Shown here in pieces: positions 11,572-22,385 of a stretch of 64,000 bases of DNA. The DNA comes from Clarkia xantiana subsp. parviflora (Eukaryota; Streptophyta; Magnoliopsida; Myrtales; Onagraceae), in assembly GCA_036873135.1 (NCBI GenBank), contig JAPTYO010000009.1, positions 37,278,756-37,342,755 on the forward strand. Direction: 5' to 3'. The notes under the pieces are model-generated. The model searched no databases, was not told the origin of the DNA, and was given only the letters and a program-made list of their open reading frames with translations. Made by a program: the position numbers and the translations under genes. Position 1 is the first letter of the stretch, and the number at the start of each line of letters is the position of its first letter.

Positions 11572-14500
11572 ATGACGAACAGCGTACCATCTAGGGACAA
11601 CCATCCACCGGGGGACAATAGGCCGCCAAACAACCAAGGAGGACCGTCACGCCCAGCTGGGGCTGAGTCCTCCACTGCTTCGACCCCTATGACTCGACGA
11701 CCACAGGGTTAGGGTGTGCAACAAGGAGTGCCATCCCAAGAATATCAATACAAAGTACCTCCACAGGGGTACTATTATGGAACACACCCTCAGGAGTATC
11801 CATATGGAATGCCAACACAAGGCATGCCAAGAAACAACAACTGGGCTCATACCACCAATACAAGGCCTATATATTCACAAGGAGCACAAACAGTGACTCC
11901 CGGGTTCATGAATGCATTAGAGGAGCTATTGGCTTATAGGGAGGCTCTGAAAAACATCCAAGGAGGACCGTCACGCCCAGCTGGGGCAGAGTCTTCCACT
12001 ATTACGACCCCTATGGCAGTTAAGAAGATACCCAAATGCCGCCAGCGATTTTTATGCACGAAGGGTGCAATACAGTAGGTGAGCAAAGACACCAAGTGGG
12101 TTATAGGTAACAAACCTCGTCCCGAGGATTCGAGACCACCACGTCATCCAAGTAACAAGATACCAAGGGTAGTGAGGCCAGTAGTGGAACTGCTTATACC
12201 AACCCCTCAAGGAGTGCCACCAATGACCGCTCCTGAAGGAATACAACCCATTCAAGAGCTGCAATAGGAACCCCCAGTTCCTAATACTCAGAGGACCTAC
12301 CATAGGAACCCCCCACAACATTTTTCTCATGGCATGCCGCCACAAGATCAACCATTCCAGATGCCTAGCAACAAAATCACATCGAATGATATGCCAATGT
12401 TCAATAGGCATACATACACCGCATCAGAACAACCAATGTTCTCCCAAGGTGAACTTTCAATAAAAGAAGGAATCATGTCAGCCATAGATGAATTGATAGT
12501 ATACTATGAGGCAATGAGAGCTAGAAGATACAGACCACCACCAGTGGATCCGACTGACCACACCCCACTAAGGGACATTCCAAGGAGAGCTCAAAGTTAG
12601 GGACATTATCCCGACAACTCGATAAGGCTTTGAGCATGGAACTCACGGAGTGACATACTATGTTGCTACATCACTATTACAATGGGAAGACTTACAGAAA
12701 GGCACAGTGGAGTGAGATCACACATAACGTGTACGGAGGATATACCTCCACCTAGTCCGCCTCGACAAGGAGGCGACCTTATAATTACCAAGGAAATAGG
12801 GGATATCAACACCCCCACACCCATATCCTCTTATTTAATTTAACTGCATAACAATTCAAACCCTGAAAATGGTAGATTTTGATACTTGATATCACCATGT
12901 TTTAGAAGAATGATCATACCAGATGTCTTCGAGCTCTGTATTATATATATACACAGGTTGACTACTAAAATAGTCCATAAAAAACGCCGTCACAACCAAG
13001 AGAGTCGCCACCAAGATTGCACGCCACTGACGAACGAAAGCATCGTCATTAATCAAAACATCTCCGCCGACAAATGGTCTTGTTCAAACATGTTTGTCCG
13101 ACAATACCGTTTGCTTAACTTCCTCAAAGGAACGCATAAGGAGTAGATTGCACAATCTCAAAGGGAACCTGTAAGGTCAAGACTCTGGGAAAAGATCACT
13201 AAGATGGAAGGCTCACTTCCAAAAATAAGTTGAGCACTCTCAACATCCTATAGAAGAATTACCATGAGGGTCACAAAGGACTACCCCCACTACAACCTTC
13301 CAACAAGAATCTTAATGCTACGTTCTTCGGAAGACACCATCGGGCGTTGATATGCAAGGGGGGCACAATCCAAGTCACAACAGGCCTTCCTCGCAAAATC
13401 AAAGATAATACCTATTAGCATAAGAGGGGGCAGCCACAAGCACATCCCTCCTAAAAATTGGGGAAACCATATCACATGGACAACGGCCACCTTCAGAGGC
13501 AAACGCCTCCAGTGGATCTATATGATTTCACAGGGATAGTGTTTCCACACAGCGATATATTGGTCATAACAGGGGGAATCACTAGTCGTGACATGAAAAG
13601 AATCATAATGCATGAAGGGAGTTCGTCAGACATCCCCCATGCCCAGCTATTGATGATACCAGAGAAGAGTCCGACATACCTAATACGAAGGGACCCCCTA
13701 CTAGTAAGAGTGGTCAGAACATCAACATACCCTTTAGGGTCACATCACTGCAAATGAGGCTAGAATAAGGATGGAAGACGCATCCTTATAAGTATCCTTG
13801 CAGTTATCTTTGCAAAAACAAACTCCCTAGATTGAGAGGTTATCTAATAGATGACCGTTTTTATGTTCTCAAAATATGATCCTAAGCCGGAGATCTTTGG
13901 ACTCCGTATTATATATGCAATGAATGACATGTTTATCAAAGATAGGTACGTGAAGATTCAAGATAGCGCCCTCAAGATTAGGCGCATACCTCTACCAAGT
14001 GCGACGCATTTGGGTGGTCATGAACACTCACTGCCATCTCATAAGAAAGAAAGGCAACCAATGATACATGTTCTAACAGAACAGGCACCGGTAGAAAATC
14101 CTGCCATTGACGTCATGCACCAAGCAAGAAACTCTAAAGATGGAAGATTAGCAAAGGAGATAAGGCAACAACCAGAATACGAAACAGGAGATAAACCTCC
14201 CATCAAGTGCCTTAGGGCATGATAATAGTTCTACAAGATCAACCAAGGAAGAGTTCAAAATCTTGGGAAGTAAGGTTTCAAGATCGACCCTTACACTAGA
14301 CGCACATCCAGATTAAGCACCTTGTCTGTGAATGGTAAGACATTTGCCTCTTACATCCCATCAATAGGAAAACCCCGATAAATAGAGCACTAGGAGAAGG
14401 TTCCGCCTTTAAGTTTATAAGGCAAACACTTGGTGAGTATAGGCTACAACAAAGGAAAAGAGAAGGAACTTGTTAGCTCGACACCCCCCAAACATGTATA

Positions 14501-15480
14501 CGTACGTAACTTAGATGAAACTTCTAATGAAGTTATCCTACAAGAAATAGCCAGTACGGGGGCAAAGCTAGGGTAAAGCACGTGACAACACCTGCAAACC
14601 TAAAGGAATACATAATTTGTAGGCTCAAATACTGATTCAAGGGGAGCCTATAATCAAGATTCGAGGTGGGAGGAGCATGACCAATGTGACACTCCCCATA
14701 AGCATGGAAAAATACTCCAATGAAAAGGCAAATGTGAAGCACACTAAGTACCACAACGCTTCAAGAAGGTTATTATAGCCCAATCAGACCCCCATACCCG
14801 AGAAGGGGCATGGATCAGACTCACTAGTCTGAAACACAGCTTCAAGCTAAACAACTCGAGACACCATGATATGAGAAAGTTCTTCAACTCAAACGCAACG
14901 CCTTCCAAGATACATTACTCTTACTCGATCATCACCGCAAAAGTATTTTACTCAAAACACAAAGAAGATGGGGCAATAATTTACAAGCCTTCTCAGGATA
15001 TGGACACTACCACAACCAGTTACCAAGAAAATGGAAATCACCCCCACCCGCCCAAAAGCAAAAGCTTCCCTCCCAATTCTAAGAGATACATGCGGCAAAC
15101 GTATTTCCCAAACCATGACTATGATTGAAGAAAACAAGCATGAGAAAGAGTAAGTCCTACAAGCAGACAAACAGGCAGACATATTAAATACAACACAAGA
15201 TTAGGGAGCCCCAAGCATAAGGGGTACCCAACCAAGAAAATGAACGAGCGGCCTTCAACGGCCAAATATGAAAGGCGGTATGACCACCAAGCAACTTGGG
15301 GGCACCAAACGAACAAGTGCTTGGTAGTCCACCTAAGTGCAAAAGAAGAGATTAGAAGCAGAAAGTCACAAGAACATGCAGCACGACTTCTCCTAGAAGA
15401 GGTCACACAAGAGGGAAAACAACCTCAACTCCCTGTACGGACTCGTCCTAAGTTGGCAAGATACATGCATCGCCATTGAA
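11572..15480 (+). pseudogene. gag-protease-gag2 pseudogene of element A
   Basis: It begins with ATGACGAAC (Met-Thr-Asn), the same start as in element B, and is full of stops. The N-terminal segment containing 'ccgtcacgcccagctggggc' occurs twice (about 11645 and 11968), a local duplication. A protease remnant at about 13540-13745 reads IVFPHSDILVIT then MKRIIMHEGSSSDI, where B has RILVDGGSSADL, so the catalytic Asp is lost. A second-gag zinc knuckle remnant (TWGHQTNKC) lies near 15292-15320, matching the second knuckle of B. Between protease and gag2, A is longer than B and collinear with D. Confidence 0.75.
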
Positions 15481-15611
15481 AGGTGATCTCCCACACTCAA
15501 GAAAAGCCTAGGTAACAGTAAATATCATAGAAAGAAAAATCAGGTAAAGATTCCGACGACTTACGAAGGACACATCCTACCTAGAAAATACCATCAGGTA
15601 AAAGTCACATT

Positions 15612-16272
15612 ATGCACCCTCCAGGAGCCTATCCTGCGAACAATTTCGACGCCCCCAAGAGTGCATCTTGAGAGTAGTTTTAAACTACGACCAAACTCTG
15701 CGCCCTCTGGGAACCAGTCCTGTGAACAGTTTCTACGCCCCCAAGAGCGTATCTTGAGAGTAGTTCTAAACAACGAAATTCTGCGCCCTCCGGGAGCCTG
15801 TCCCGTGAATAATTATGTGCTCTCCGGGAGCCTATCCAGTGAAAAATTTCGACGCCCCCAAGAGCGTATCTTGAGAGTAGTTTAAACTTTGAAATTCTGC
15901 GCCCTCCGAGAGCCTATCTCGTGAAAAAATTATGTGCCCTCCGAGAGCCTATCTCGCTAACTATTTCAGTGCCCTCTAAGGACCTATCTCGTGATAACAT
16001 TCTGTGCCCTCCGAGAGCCTATCTCGTGAACATATTATGTGCCCTCCGATAGCCTATCTCGTGATAACATTCTGTGCCCTCCGAGAGCCTATCTCGCGAA
16101 CATATTTTGTGCCTTCTGAGAGCCTATCTCGTGATAACATTCTGTGCCCTCCGAGAGCCTATCTCGCGAACATATTCCGTACCCTTCGAGAGCCTATCTC
16201 GCGAACACACTATGCGCCCTCAGAGAGCCAGTCTCGTGAACAATTTTTACAACGTCCCAAGAACGTATCTTG
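15612..16272. repeat. Hairpin array of element A
   Basis: About 20 short units of two kinds alternate: 'cgccctccgggagcctatcc' type and 'cgcccccaagagcgtatctt' type. Each contains a 5-bp stem around a 5-base loop close to GCCTA or GCGTA. Stems seen are CAGGA/TCCTG, CGGGA/TCCCG, CGAGA/TCTCG and CAAGA/TCTTG. All pair perfectly although the bases differ. Some units carry a second dyad (GTAGTTT with AAACTAC). The array lies downstream of gag2, as in B. Confidence 0.85.
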
Positions 16273-17284
16273 AAAAGCCTTTCTTTTTACAAAGTAAGGT
16301 AATATGATATGAGAAACATCCAAGTTTGTTTATGATGACAATGCAGGCATGACAAAAGTAAAGTGGGGTAACGAAAGAACACTCCGACAAAAGAGAAGAA
16401 ACACAACAATAGGCAAGCAAACCACAAGTCATTCATAACGATCTATGAAGAAGAATCGCTTACAACTCACTCAAGACAACCTCTGGCGAACTTTAATGTC
16501 TTGCATATCACCCTCACATGACCTCTACTTACATCCGATTTGAACATCGTCAAGCACAATTTTAGACAAAGCATCACCATTGCATATTGTGAAGCACTCC
16601 TCATGAAGGGGACATCCCAGAAGCATAAAGGATACAACATCCGAAAAGACGAGACGCAGTGACAAAACCCAACAAACATAGCCTAAACAAAAGGCAACTA
16701 TAGCAACGAAGGTATGAAATACTATTCATGGTATAAAAATATAATGTTGATCGAAGACTGGTTCTTATAAGTTTCTTCGATGATGAATTCGAGATTTTTT
16801 TTTTTCTAATCGTCGATGAGTTTATAGGTTATGACCATTTTACTCTTTGTTATCGACGACAGATTCTTATCAATTTCTTCAATAATGACTTCCCGATTCT
16901 TTCTAATCGTTAATGAGTTTGTAGGTTAAGATCCTTTTACACTTTATATAGACGACTGATTCTTATAAGTTTTATCAAAATGGATTCAGATGTTTTCTAG
17001 ACTTCAAAAGGTAATATATATTAATATTCATGAACCTTACATCAAAATAAAAAAATTGAAACTTTAGCCCTAAAAAGATACAAAATCGTAAATTCTTAGT
17101 TTGGCGTTACCTCTATGACTTCTCTTTGATTGTGTCGCCGGAGTTGACATAACAACACCTAGCTGTCATATGAGACCCTCTGACTTTTCTAATAGTAATG
17201 GAATTCTTTGTGTTTTATGCCTCTATAGTAACTTTTTTTGATTTTGGGATGTCCTCTTCAAATGAGGGCCTATATTTCTTTTTC
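16273..17284. other. Tail of element A and non-element sequence
   Basis: Up to about 16720 the sequence is loosely collinear with the stretch after the array in element B. From about 16740 it changes character. A unit of about 108 bp containing 'ttcttataagtttcttc' and 'aatgagtttgtaggttaaga' is repeated a little more than twice (16750-16975). From 17198 a frame starts that is broken by element B (see the next entry). The boundary is approximate. Confidence 0.45.
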
Positions 17285-17289
17285 AAGAG
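17198..17289 (+). other. Left piece of an open frame split by two insertions
   Basis: The frame ends in EGLYFFFKS at the insertion site of element B. If B with one AAGAG copy, and the small element at 27709 with one TTCTT copy, are left out, the frame continues through 27643-27703 (reading KEIICVVPCLSVVFS) to a stop just after 29361. It then seems to go on in another frame (EFFFKDYLV, EGPSLLPIFL). I do not recognise the protein. It may be a remnant of an older element or of a host gene. Confidence 0.4.
17285..17289. other. Left target site duplication of element B
   Basis: AAGAG directly before the TGATGG LTR start. The same five bases follow the right LTR at 27638-27642. Confidence 0.9.
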
Positions 17290-18150
17290 TGATGGATATA
17301 CGCCCAATTTGAACCCGTTGACTTCCGAACCGTTATATTTTTATCGTCCCATTACCGATTGTAAATCGAAACTTCAACCCGAACACTTCGCAAACACATC
17401 AACGGCTCGGACGAGGCCGGAGCGCTCGTCCGGCCGAGGCAAACTCACCTAGGTGAGGTTGGGTGGCCACACCCGACCTCCCCTAGGAGAGATCGGGTCA
17501 GCCAACCCGATCTCTCCTAGGGGAGATCGGGTGGACCAACCCGATCTCTCCTAGGAGAGATCGGGTCGGCCAACCCGATCTCTCCTAGGAGGGATGGGGT
17601 TGGCCAACCCCATCCTCCCTAGGAGGGGTTGGGTGCCCTCACCCAACCCCTACCCTTGGGGGTCGGATTTCTCCTCCCCCCAAGGGCTCCGGCACCATTT
17701 TCAGACTCCCACACTCGGTCCACTCCGCCTACCTTCTCCGAATCCTAAGGTCTTAATTATGCGCTTAAAGGTTAATTAATTGTGTTTAAAGGTTAACGAT
17801 GTCATTAAGTCACCTTAATGACACCGTTGCCTATATATACCCCACCTTCACAACTCATTTGATCATCTGGGCAATTTGGATTATTTTGCACTGACATCTC
17901 TCTAGTTTATCTCTCTAAGAAGAATACTGACTTAGGCATCGGAGAGGGTTCACCAGGCACCACCCCCGCCCTCCGTGTCTGGTACTGCCCCTTCTGCAGG
18001 GTAGAAGGAGAGAAGAAGCAAAGGAAGGAAGGAAGGAAGGAAGAAGATAGGCTAAGACAGGGCAACTCCGGAATACCGGATCACACACATCCCCAGTAAG
18101 GAGCGAGATCAAAGCCGACCACCCGTTGACCTAGATCTCATAACCTAACA
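17290..18150 (+). repeat. 5' LTR of element B
   Basis: It starts TGATGGATAT and ends ...CCTAACA. TATA box at 17832-17839. The R-region motif 'gcatcggagagggtt' is followed by a 9-bp hairpin, ACCAGGCAC (17952-17960) with GTGTCTGGT (17975-17983), one G-U pair. An AAGG microsatellite lies at about 18020-18043 and is one repeat longer in the right LTR. Start, end and length (861 against 867) agree with the right LTR. Confidence 0.95.
17408..17660. repeat. U3 array of inverted repeats in the LTR of B
   Basis: Six dyads follow one another with a period of about 34 bp, each with a 6-base loop and mostly joined by CCTAGG. Stems include GAGGTTGGGT with ACCCGACCTC (one G-U), GAGAGATCGGGT with ACCCGATCTCTC (17487-17498 and 17505-17516), GGATGGGGTTGG with CCAACCCCATCC, and GAGGGGTTGGGT with ACCCAACCCCT. 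A separate dyad CGGACGAG/CTCGTCCG lies at 17408-17432. The stems differ but stay complementary. The array is upstream of the TATA box, so it is in U3. Confidence 0.9.
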
Positions 18151-18152
18151 CC

Positions 18153-18168
18153 TGGCGCCGTCTGTAGG
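18153..18168 (+). other. Primer binding site of element B
   Basis: TGGCGCCGTCTGTAGG lies two bases after the LTR end. It matches the sites of A and E except near the 3' end. Confidence 0.85.
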
Positions 18169-18201
18169 CTTCGGACAGAAAGCCTGGCTATTACACGATC
18201 T

Positions 18202-21200
18202 ATGACGAACAGTAGGGTGTCTAGGCACCAACGCCCACCCGGGGGCAATGGGCGGAGGAGAGAGCCCATACCCCCAGAGAGGCAGCCTAACCCTGGGAAG
18301 CAGCCAATGCATCCAGAGCCCCAAGAGATACCACAGCCTCCTCAACAACAGAACAACCAGGAGGGAGGACCTTCACGCCCAGCTGGGGCTGAGTCCTCCA
18401 CAGCCTCCACCCCCCGGGCAAGAAGGCCACAGAGAGAAAGAGAACAACAGGGAGTGCCTTCCCACAACACGGCACCCCCTGAGGGATACTATTATGAAGA
18501 GCAACCCCAAAGGTACCCGTACGGGATGCCGGCACAGAGAGATGACAACCGCGCCCACACAGCATATGCAGGGCCGGCATACACCCAAGGAACTTACACT
18601 GAAGCTCATGAAGAGGAGCAGATCCCAACAGAAGAGCACTACTCGCACCCTCGAGCAGGGCAGCGAGAGGAACAAAGAAGATATTACCAGGAGCCACCCC
18701 CAGAGGGAAGGCAACAATTCGTGCCTCCTAGGCAACAGCAGAGCAACAGGGCTTACACCCCGCTTGGGGAGGAAAGACAAGCAAGACCTCCAAGGAGGCA
18801 ACACTTCCATGAAGCACCCCAGCAGGCGTACCAAGGGTACACCTACAGTCCATACCAGCATGGACAAGGGAACCCAGTAAGCCCAGTCTACAACTACAGT
18901 GGGTATCAGAGGGATTATACTCCGGCGCAGGTGATGATCACCCCGGAGGAGATAGAAGCCATGATAACCCGGAAATTGAATGAGTCAAAGAAACCCAGCC
19001 TGCATTGTCTAAGTGACAAGACGAACCACCCTTTCACAAGGGAACTGGAGATGAACAGGGTGCCAGACTCCTTGCACACAGTGCAAATTGCAAAGTACAA
19101 TGGGAAGGGAGACCCCCTAGAGCATATCCAACAGCATGAGGCCTCCCTATTTGGGAGGACCACTGATGAAAGGTACAAGGCACTCTTGTTCCCAAACACC
19201 CTATCAGGGGTGGCCTCACATTGGTTATTCAGTCTACCCTCTGAAAGCATCCACTCATGGGAGCAGCTAAAGGCGAAGTTCCTGCAGAGATACCTAGGGG
19301 AGAGGAAACTCCTCAAAGGCACAGGCTCCATCGATGATGTGAAACAAGAATACGATGAATCCCTGGCCAGCTACTATACTAGGTTCAACCAGAATATTGC
19401 AGACATTCAGGGAGACATCACCGAAGGGGAGATAATACGAGCCTTCATCAGAAACTTAGGTCGCTTTGGGTCAACATTGGCTGAAAAGATGGCCAAAAAG
19501 CCAGCAAGCACCTTGGAGGAGCTTGCAGGAAGAGTTAAAACGCACATTGACCTTGAGAGGCACAGGGCAAGCAAGAAGGCCAAAATTCAGGCAGCCAAGG
19601 AAGATAATCAAAGGCCAAACAAAGGCAAGCCACCCCAGGCACCGCAGCATGCAAGGCAGCAGGAATGGCGTCCGCCAAAGCAAAGAAACCAAATGGGTGA
19701 ACCCTTAAAGGCTAGAGAAATAAACGTCATTAAGTTCATCCCATTGAATGCCACTCCAGCCACCGTACTCAGAGAAATGCGGAACCAAAAGCTTTGGTCA
19801 CCCCCCGCAAGGTGGAGAGCCCCAATGGTGGGAAATCACAAGGATAGATGGTGTGACAACCACGAGGCTTATGGTCACGACACAAATGAATGCTTTAGCC
19901 TAAAGCTAAGCATAAACAACATCGTCCAGAGGGGAGAACTGAAGCAATTCATAGACCATGGGGGCAACAGTATGCAACTAGGGCCATCACAGAAAGACAA
20001 GGGCAAGGGAAAGATAGACTACAACCCTCCACCCAACAAAAAAGGAGTCATAAATATGATACATGGAGGAGTAGCATCGGGTGGCCCAACTGCTAATGCA
20101 AGAGAGGTCTATGCATCCAAGCTAAGCTCAGTGCCAAGGTGGAGAAAAAGGCCAAGAGAAGGAGAAGAAGTGAAGATCGAGTTCTCGGAGAAGGACAAGA
20201 GCCACATCGTCTTTCCACATGACGATGCTCTAGTTATTACTTTAGATATTGACAATTTTGATGTAAAGAGAATTTTGGTGGATGGGGGCAGCTCAGCTGA
20301 CCTCCTAAGCTTGAGAGTGTTAGAGGAGATAGGGAAAACCAAAGCAGACATCAAACCGGTCAACTTCCCTCTAGTTGGCTTCTCAGGGGCAACAAGTTAC
20401 CCCTTGGGGATGATAACCCTGCCAGTGACCATGGGCCAAGGATGGACCCAGCTGAAGGTAAATGTCAATTTCTTGGTGGTTGAAAGCCTGGGAGCCTACA
20501 ATGGGATCCTAGGAAGAACAACCATAAACCCATATGAAATAGTGCCATCCACTGTTCACCAGAAGCTGAAGTACATCACGGAGAACGGAGTTGGAGAGGT
20601 CCTGGGTGATCAACGCACCGCAAGGCAGTGCTACGTCAACTCAATGAGACGTGGATCACACGGGACAGACACAGTGGCTGTAGTCATGGTAGGAGCCAAC
20701 CAAGACAGAAGAAGGAGGGGAAGGAGACAAAGGCAAGGAAGGAGGAGGAGTGGAGTGACACTCCGTTTGAGCAGGCAGTTTTTTCAAACAGTGCCTACAA
20801 GGAGACACAGGAGCAAGGCTGTGAAGGTGACATCCATACCTTGGCAGCCAGACACCATAATAGGGAACAGAACAAGGAACTCCATCCTAAGAGGCTTCCG
20901 CTACATAGATGATATCAAGCAAATGCCGCGGGAGTCTATATCAAGCTATTTCCAGAGATTCTTCAAGTATGGTGTCAACATGGACATCACAAGGGGAGAA
21001 GCAGTCAGAGCATTCATTAGAAACATGCATCCAAACTCATTCAGGGCATATGGAGGGCTCTATGAGATGGTCATGACGAGCACAACGAGAGAGCTCAAGG
21101 ATAAGCTGGACAGGGCATTTGCACAGGAAGCGGAGCAGTTGGATGAAGTTCCGGGGAAAGGAAGAGACACTGACATATTGGGAGGATGTGTCAATTTCAC

Positions 21201-21450
21201 ATTCACACCCCTCACAATCAGCGTAGAAGAAATTTTCCACAAACACCTGAAGGAAGAGCTACCAACATGCAGGGAGGAAGGCAAGGCCTTCCTAGGAAGA
21301 GATGTACAGGGTTGGTGTGAGTACCATGGGACCTGGGGGCATCAAACCAACAACTGCATGGTGTTGAAGGTGGAAGTGGAAGAAATGATTTACAATGGAG
21401 GCTTCAAGGAGTACGTGGCAACAGACACAATGACCACCCCATATCCTTAG
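18202..21450 (+). CDS. gag-protease-gag2 polyprotein of element B
   Basis: One uninterrupted frame of 1082 codons starts at an ATG 50 bases after the primer site. In order it has a Pro/Gln/Arg-rich N-terminus (residues 1-240), a gag capsid-like domain (about 270-440, with HPFTRELEM and FPNTLSGVASHWLFSLP), a knuckle C-x2-H-x4-H-x4-C (WCDNHEAYGHDTNEC, near 550), and an aspartic-protease-like domain (about 615-815) with RILVDGGSSADLL where retroviral proteases have DTG or DSG. A second gag C-terminal part follows (about 900-1080, with SISSYFQRFF and AVRAFIRNM) and a second knuckle, WCEYHGTWGHQTNNC. Intact Tat elements would have RT here. The basic stretch near 830-860 may mark the join. An intact frame agrees with the youth of the insertion. 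Confidence 0.93.
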   Translation: MTNSRVSRHQRPPGGNGRRREPIPPERQPNPGKQPMHPEPQEIPQPPQQQNNQEGGPSRPAGAESSTASTPRARRPQREREQQGVPSHNTAPPEGYYYEEQPQRYPYGMPAQRDDNRAHTAYAGPAYTQGTYTEAHEEEQIPTEEHYSHPRAGQREEQRRYYQEPPPEGRQQFVPPRQQQSNRAYTPLGEERQARPPRRQHFHEAPQQAYQGYTYSPYQHGQGNPVSPVYNYSGYQRDYTPAQVMITPEEIEAMITRKLNESKKPSLHCLSDKTNHPFTRELEMNRVPDSLHTVQIAKYNGKGDPLEHIQQHEASLFGRTTDERYKALLFPNTLSGVASHWLFSLPSESIHSWEQLKAKFLQRYLGERKLLKGTGSIDDVKQEYDESLASYYTRFNQNIADIQGDITEGEIIRAFIRNLGRFGSTLAEKMAKKPASTLEELAGRVKTHIDLERHRASKKAKIQAAKEDNQRPNKGKPPQAPQHARQQEWRPPKQRNQMGEPLKAREINVIKFIPLNATPATVLREMRNQKLWSPPARWRAPMVGNHKDRWCDNHEAYGHDTNECFSLKLSINNIVQRGELKQFIDHGGNSMQLGPSQKDKGKGKIDYNPPPNKKGVINMIHGGVASGGPTANAREVYASKLSSVPRWRKRPREGEEVKIEFSEKDKSHIVFPHDDALVITLDIDNFDVKRILVDGGSSADLLSLRVLEEIGKTKADIKPVNFPLVGFSGATSYPLGMITLPVTMGQGWTQLKVNVNFLVVESLGAYNGILGRTTINPYEIVPSTVHQKLKYITENGVGEVLGDQRTARQCYVNSMRRGSHGTDTVAVVMVGANQDRRRRGRRQRQGRRRSGVTLRLSRQFFQTVPTRRHRSKAVKVTSIPWQPDTIIGNRTRNSILRGFRYIDDIKQMPRESISSYFQRFFKYGVNMDITRGEAVRAFIRNMHPNSFRAYGGLYEMVMTSTTRELKDKLDRAFAQEAEQLDEVPGKGRDTDILGGCVNFTFTPLTISVEEIFHKHLKEELPTCREEGKAFLGRDVQGWCEYHGTWGHQTNNCMVLKVEVEEMIYNGGFKEYVATDTMTTPYP

Positions 21451-21716
21451 TTTCATATTTAGCATTTTGCATGTTTCAGCTTTACAAGCTTTTCAAAAAA
21501 CAACTTTGGGGAAGGAGAACTCACGAAGTTACTCCAACTCTACAACTATCTTTGATTCCTACAAAGGATGTCTTGGTGCACCAAGGCATCCCAAGTGTAC
21601 AAAAACATGAATGCTCCTAAGGGAGTAGAAGTTACTCAAAAGTATTTTCCAGTGAATGTAGTGGTATAATCACGAAGTTATCCTTACACAGATATGACTT
21701 CAAGTCAATGACAGGT
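21451..21716. other. Spacer after gag2
   Basis: Short non-coding stretch between the gag2 stop and the hairpin array. Nothing recognisable. Confidence 0.5.
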
Positions 21717-22385
21717 TCGACGCCCCCAAGAGCGTATCTTGAGAGTAGTTCTTATACTACGTCATTCGACGCCCCCAAGAGCGTATCTTGAGAGTAGTTT
21801 TCATGCTACGACATTCGACGCCCCCAAGAGCGTATCTTGAGAGTAGTGTTCATACTACGACCTTCGACGCCCCCAAGAGCGTATCTTGAGAGTAGTTTTT
21901 ACACTACGAATTCGACGCACCAAGAGCGTATCTTGAGAGTGGTTTCCAAAAACTAAGAACTTCGACGCCCCCAGGAGCGTATCTTGAGAGTAGTGTTCAT
22001 ACTACGACCTTCGACGCCCCCAAGAGCGTATCTTGAGAGTAGTTATTACACTACGAATTCGACGCACCAAGAGCGTATCTTGAGAGTGGTTTCCAAAAAC
22101 TACGAATTCGACGCCCCCAGGAGCGTATCTTGAGGTAGATTTGCAACCTACCAGATTCGACGCCCCCAAGAGCGTATCTTGAGGTAGAAAAAAACACTAC
22201 CAGTTCGACGCCCCCAAGAGCGTATCTTGAGGTAGATTTCAAACTACCAGTTCGACGCCCACCAGGAGCGTATCTTTGGTCTAACCTGAGCCCTCCGGGA
22301 GCCTATCCTGTGAAACGTTAAGTGCCGTCCGAGAGCCTGTCTCGTGAACAGATTTCGACGCCCACCAAGAGCGTATCTTTGGTCT
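21717..22385. repeat. Hairpin array of element B between converging genes
   Basis: About 13 units with a period near 48 bp start with 'ttcgacgcccccaagagcgt'. Each unit can fold twice. The first stem is CAAGA/TCTTG around GCGTA, or CAGGA/TCTTG with a G-U pair. The second is GTAGT/ACTAC, replaced by GGTAG/CTACC in the right-hand units, again complementary. Two units of the other kind (CGGGA/TCCTG with a G-U pair, CGAGA/TCTCG) occur near 22285-22345. The array lies between the sense stop at 21450 and the antisense stop at 22772. Confidence 0.9.

Larger units (their letters stand above)
10711..16720 (+). mobile_element. Element A: old Tat-type element without polymerase
   Basis: It has a 5' LTR related to that of element B, a primer site, a decayed gag-protease-gag2 region, and a hairpin array like that of B. 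No RT, RNase H or integrase remnant was seen. The right end is not an LTR: recognisable similarity to B fades near 16720, before the place where the antisense gene would begin, so the 3' part appears deleted. The same design as B and D marks these three as one non-autonomous group. Confidence 0.75.

Noticed and set aside
18287..19331. Long minus-strand frames opposite gag of element B
   Set aside because: They mirror a Pro/Gln-rich sense frame with biased codon use. They have no splice pattern or similarity and are not at the place of the antisense gene.
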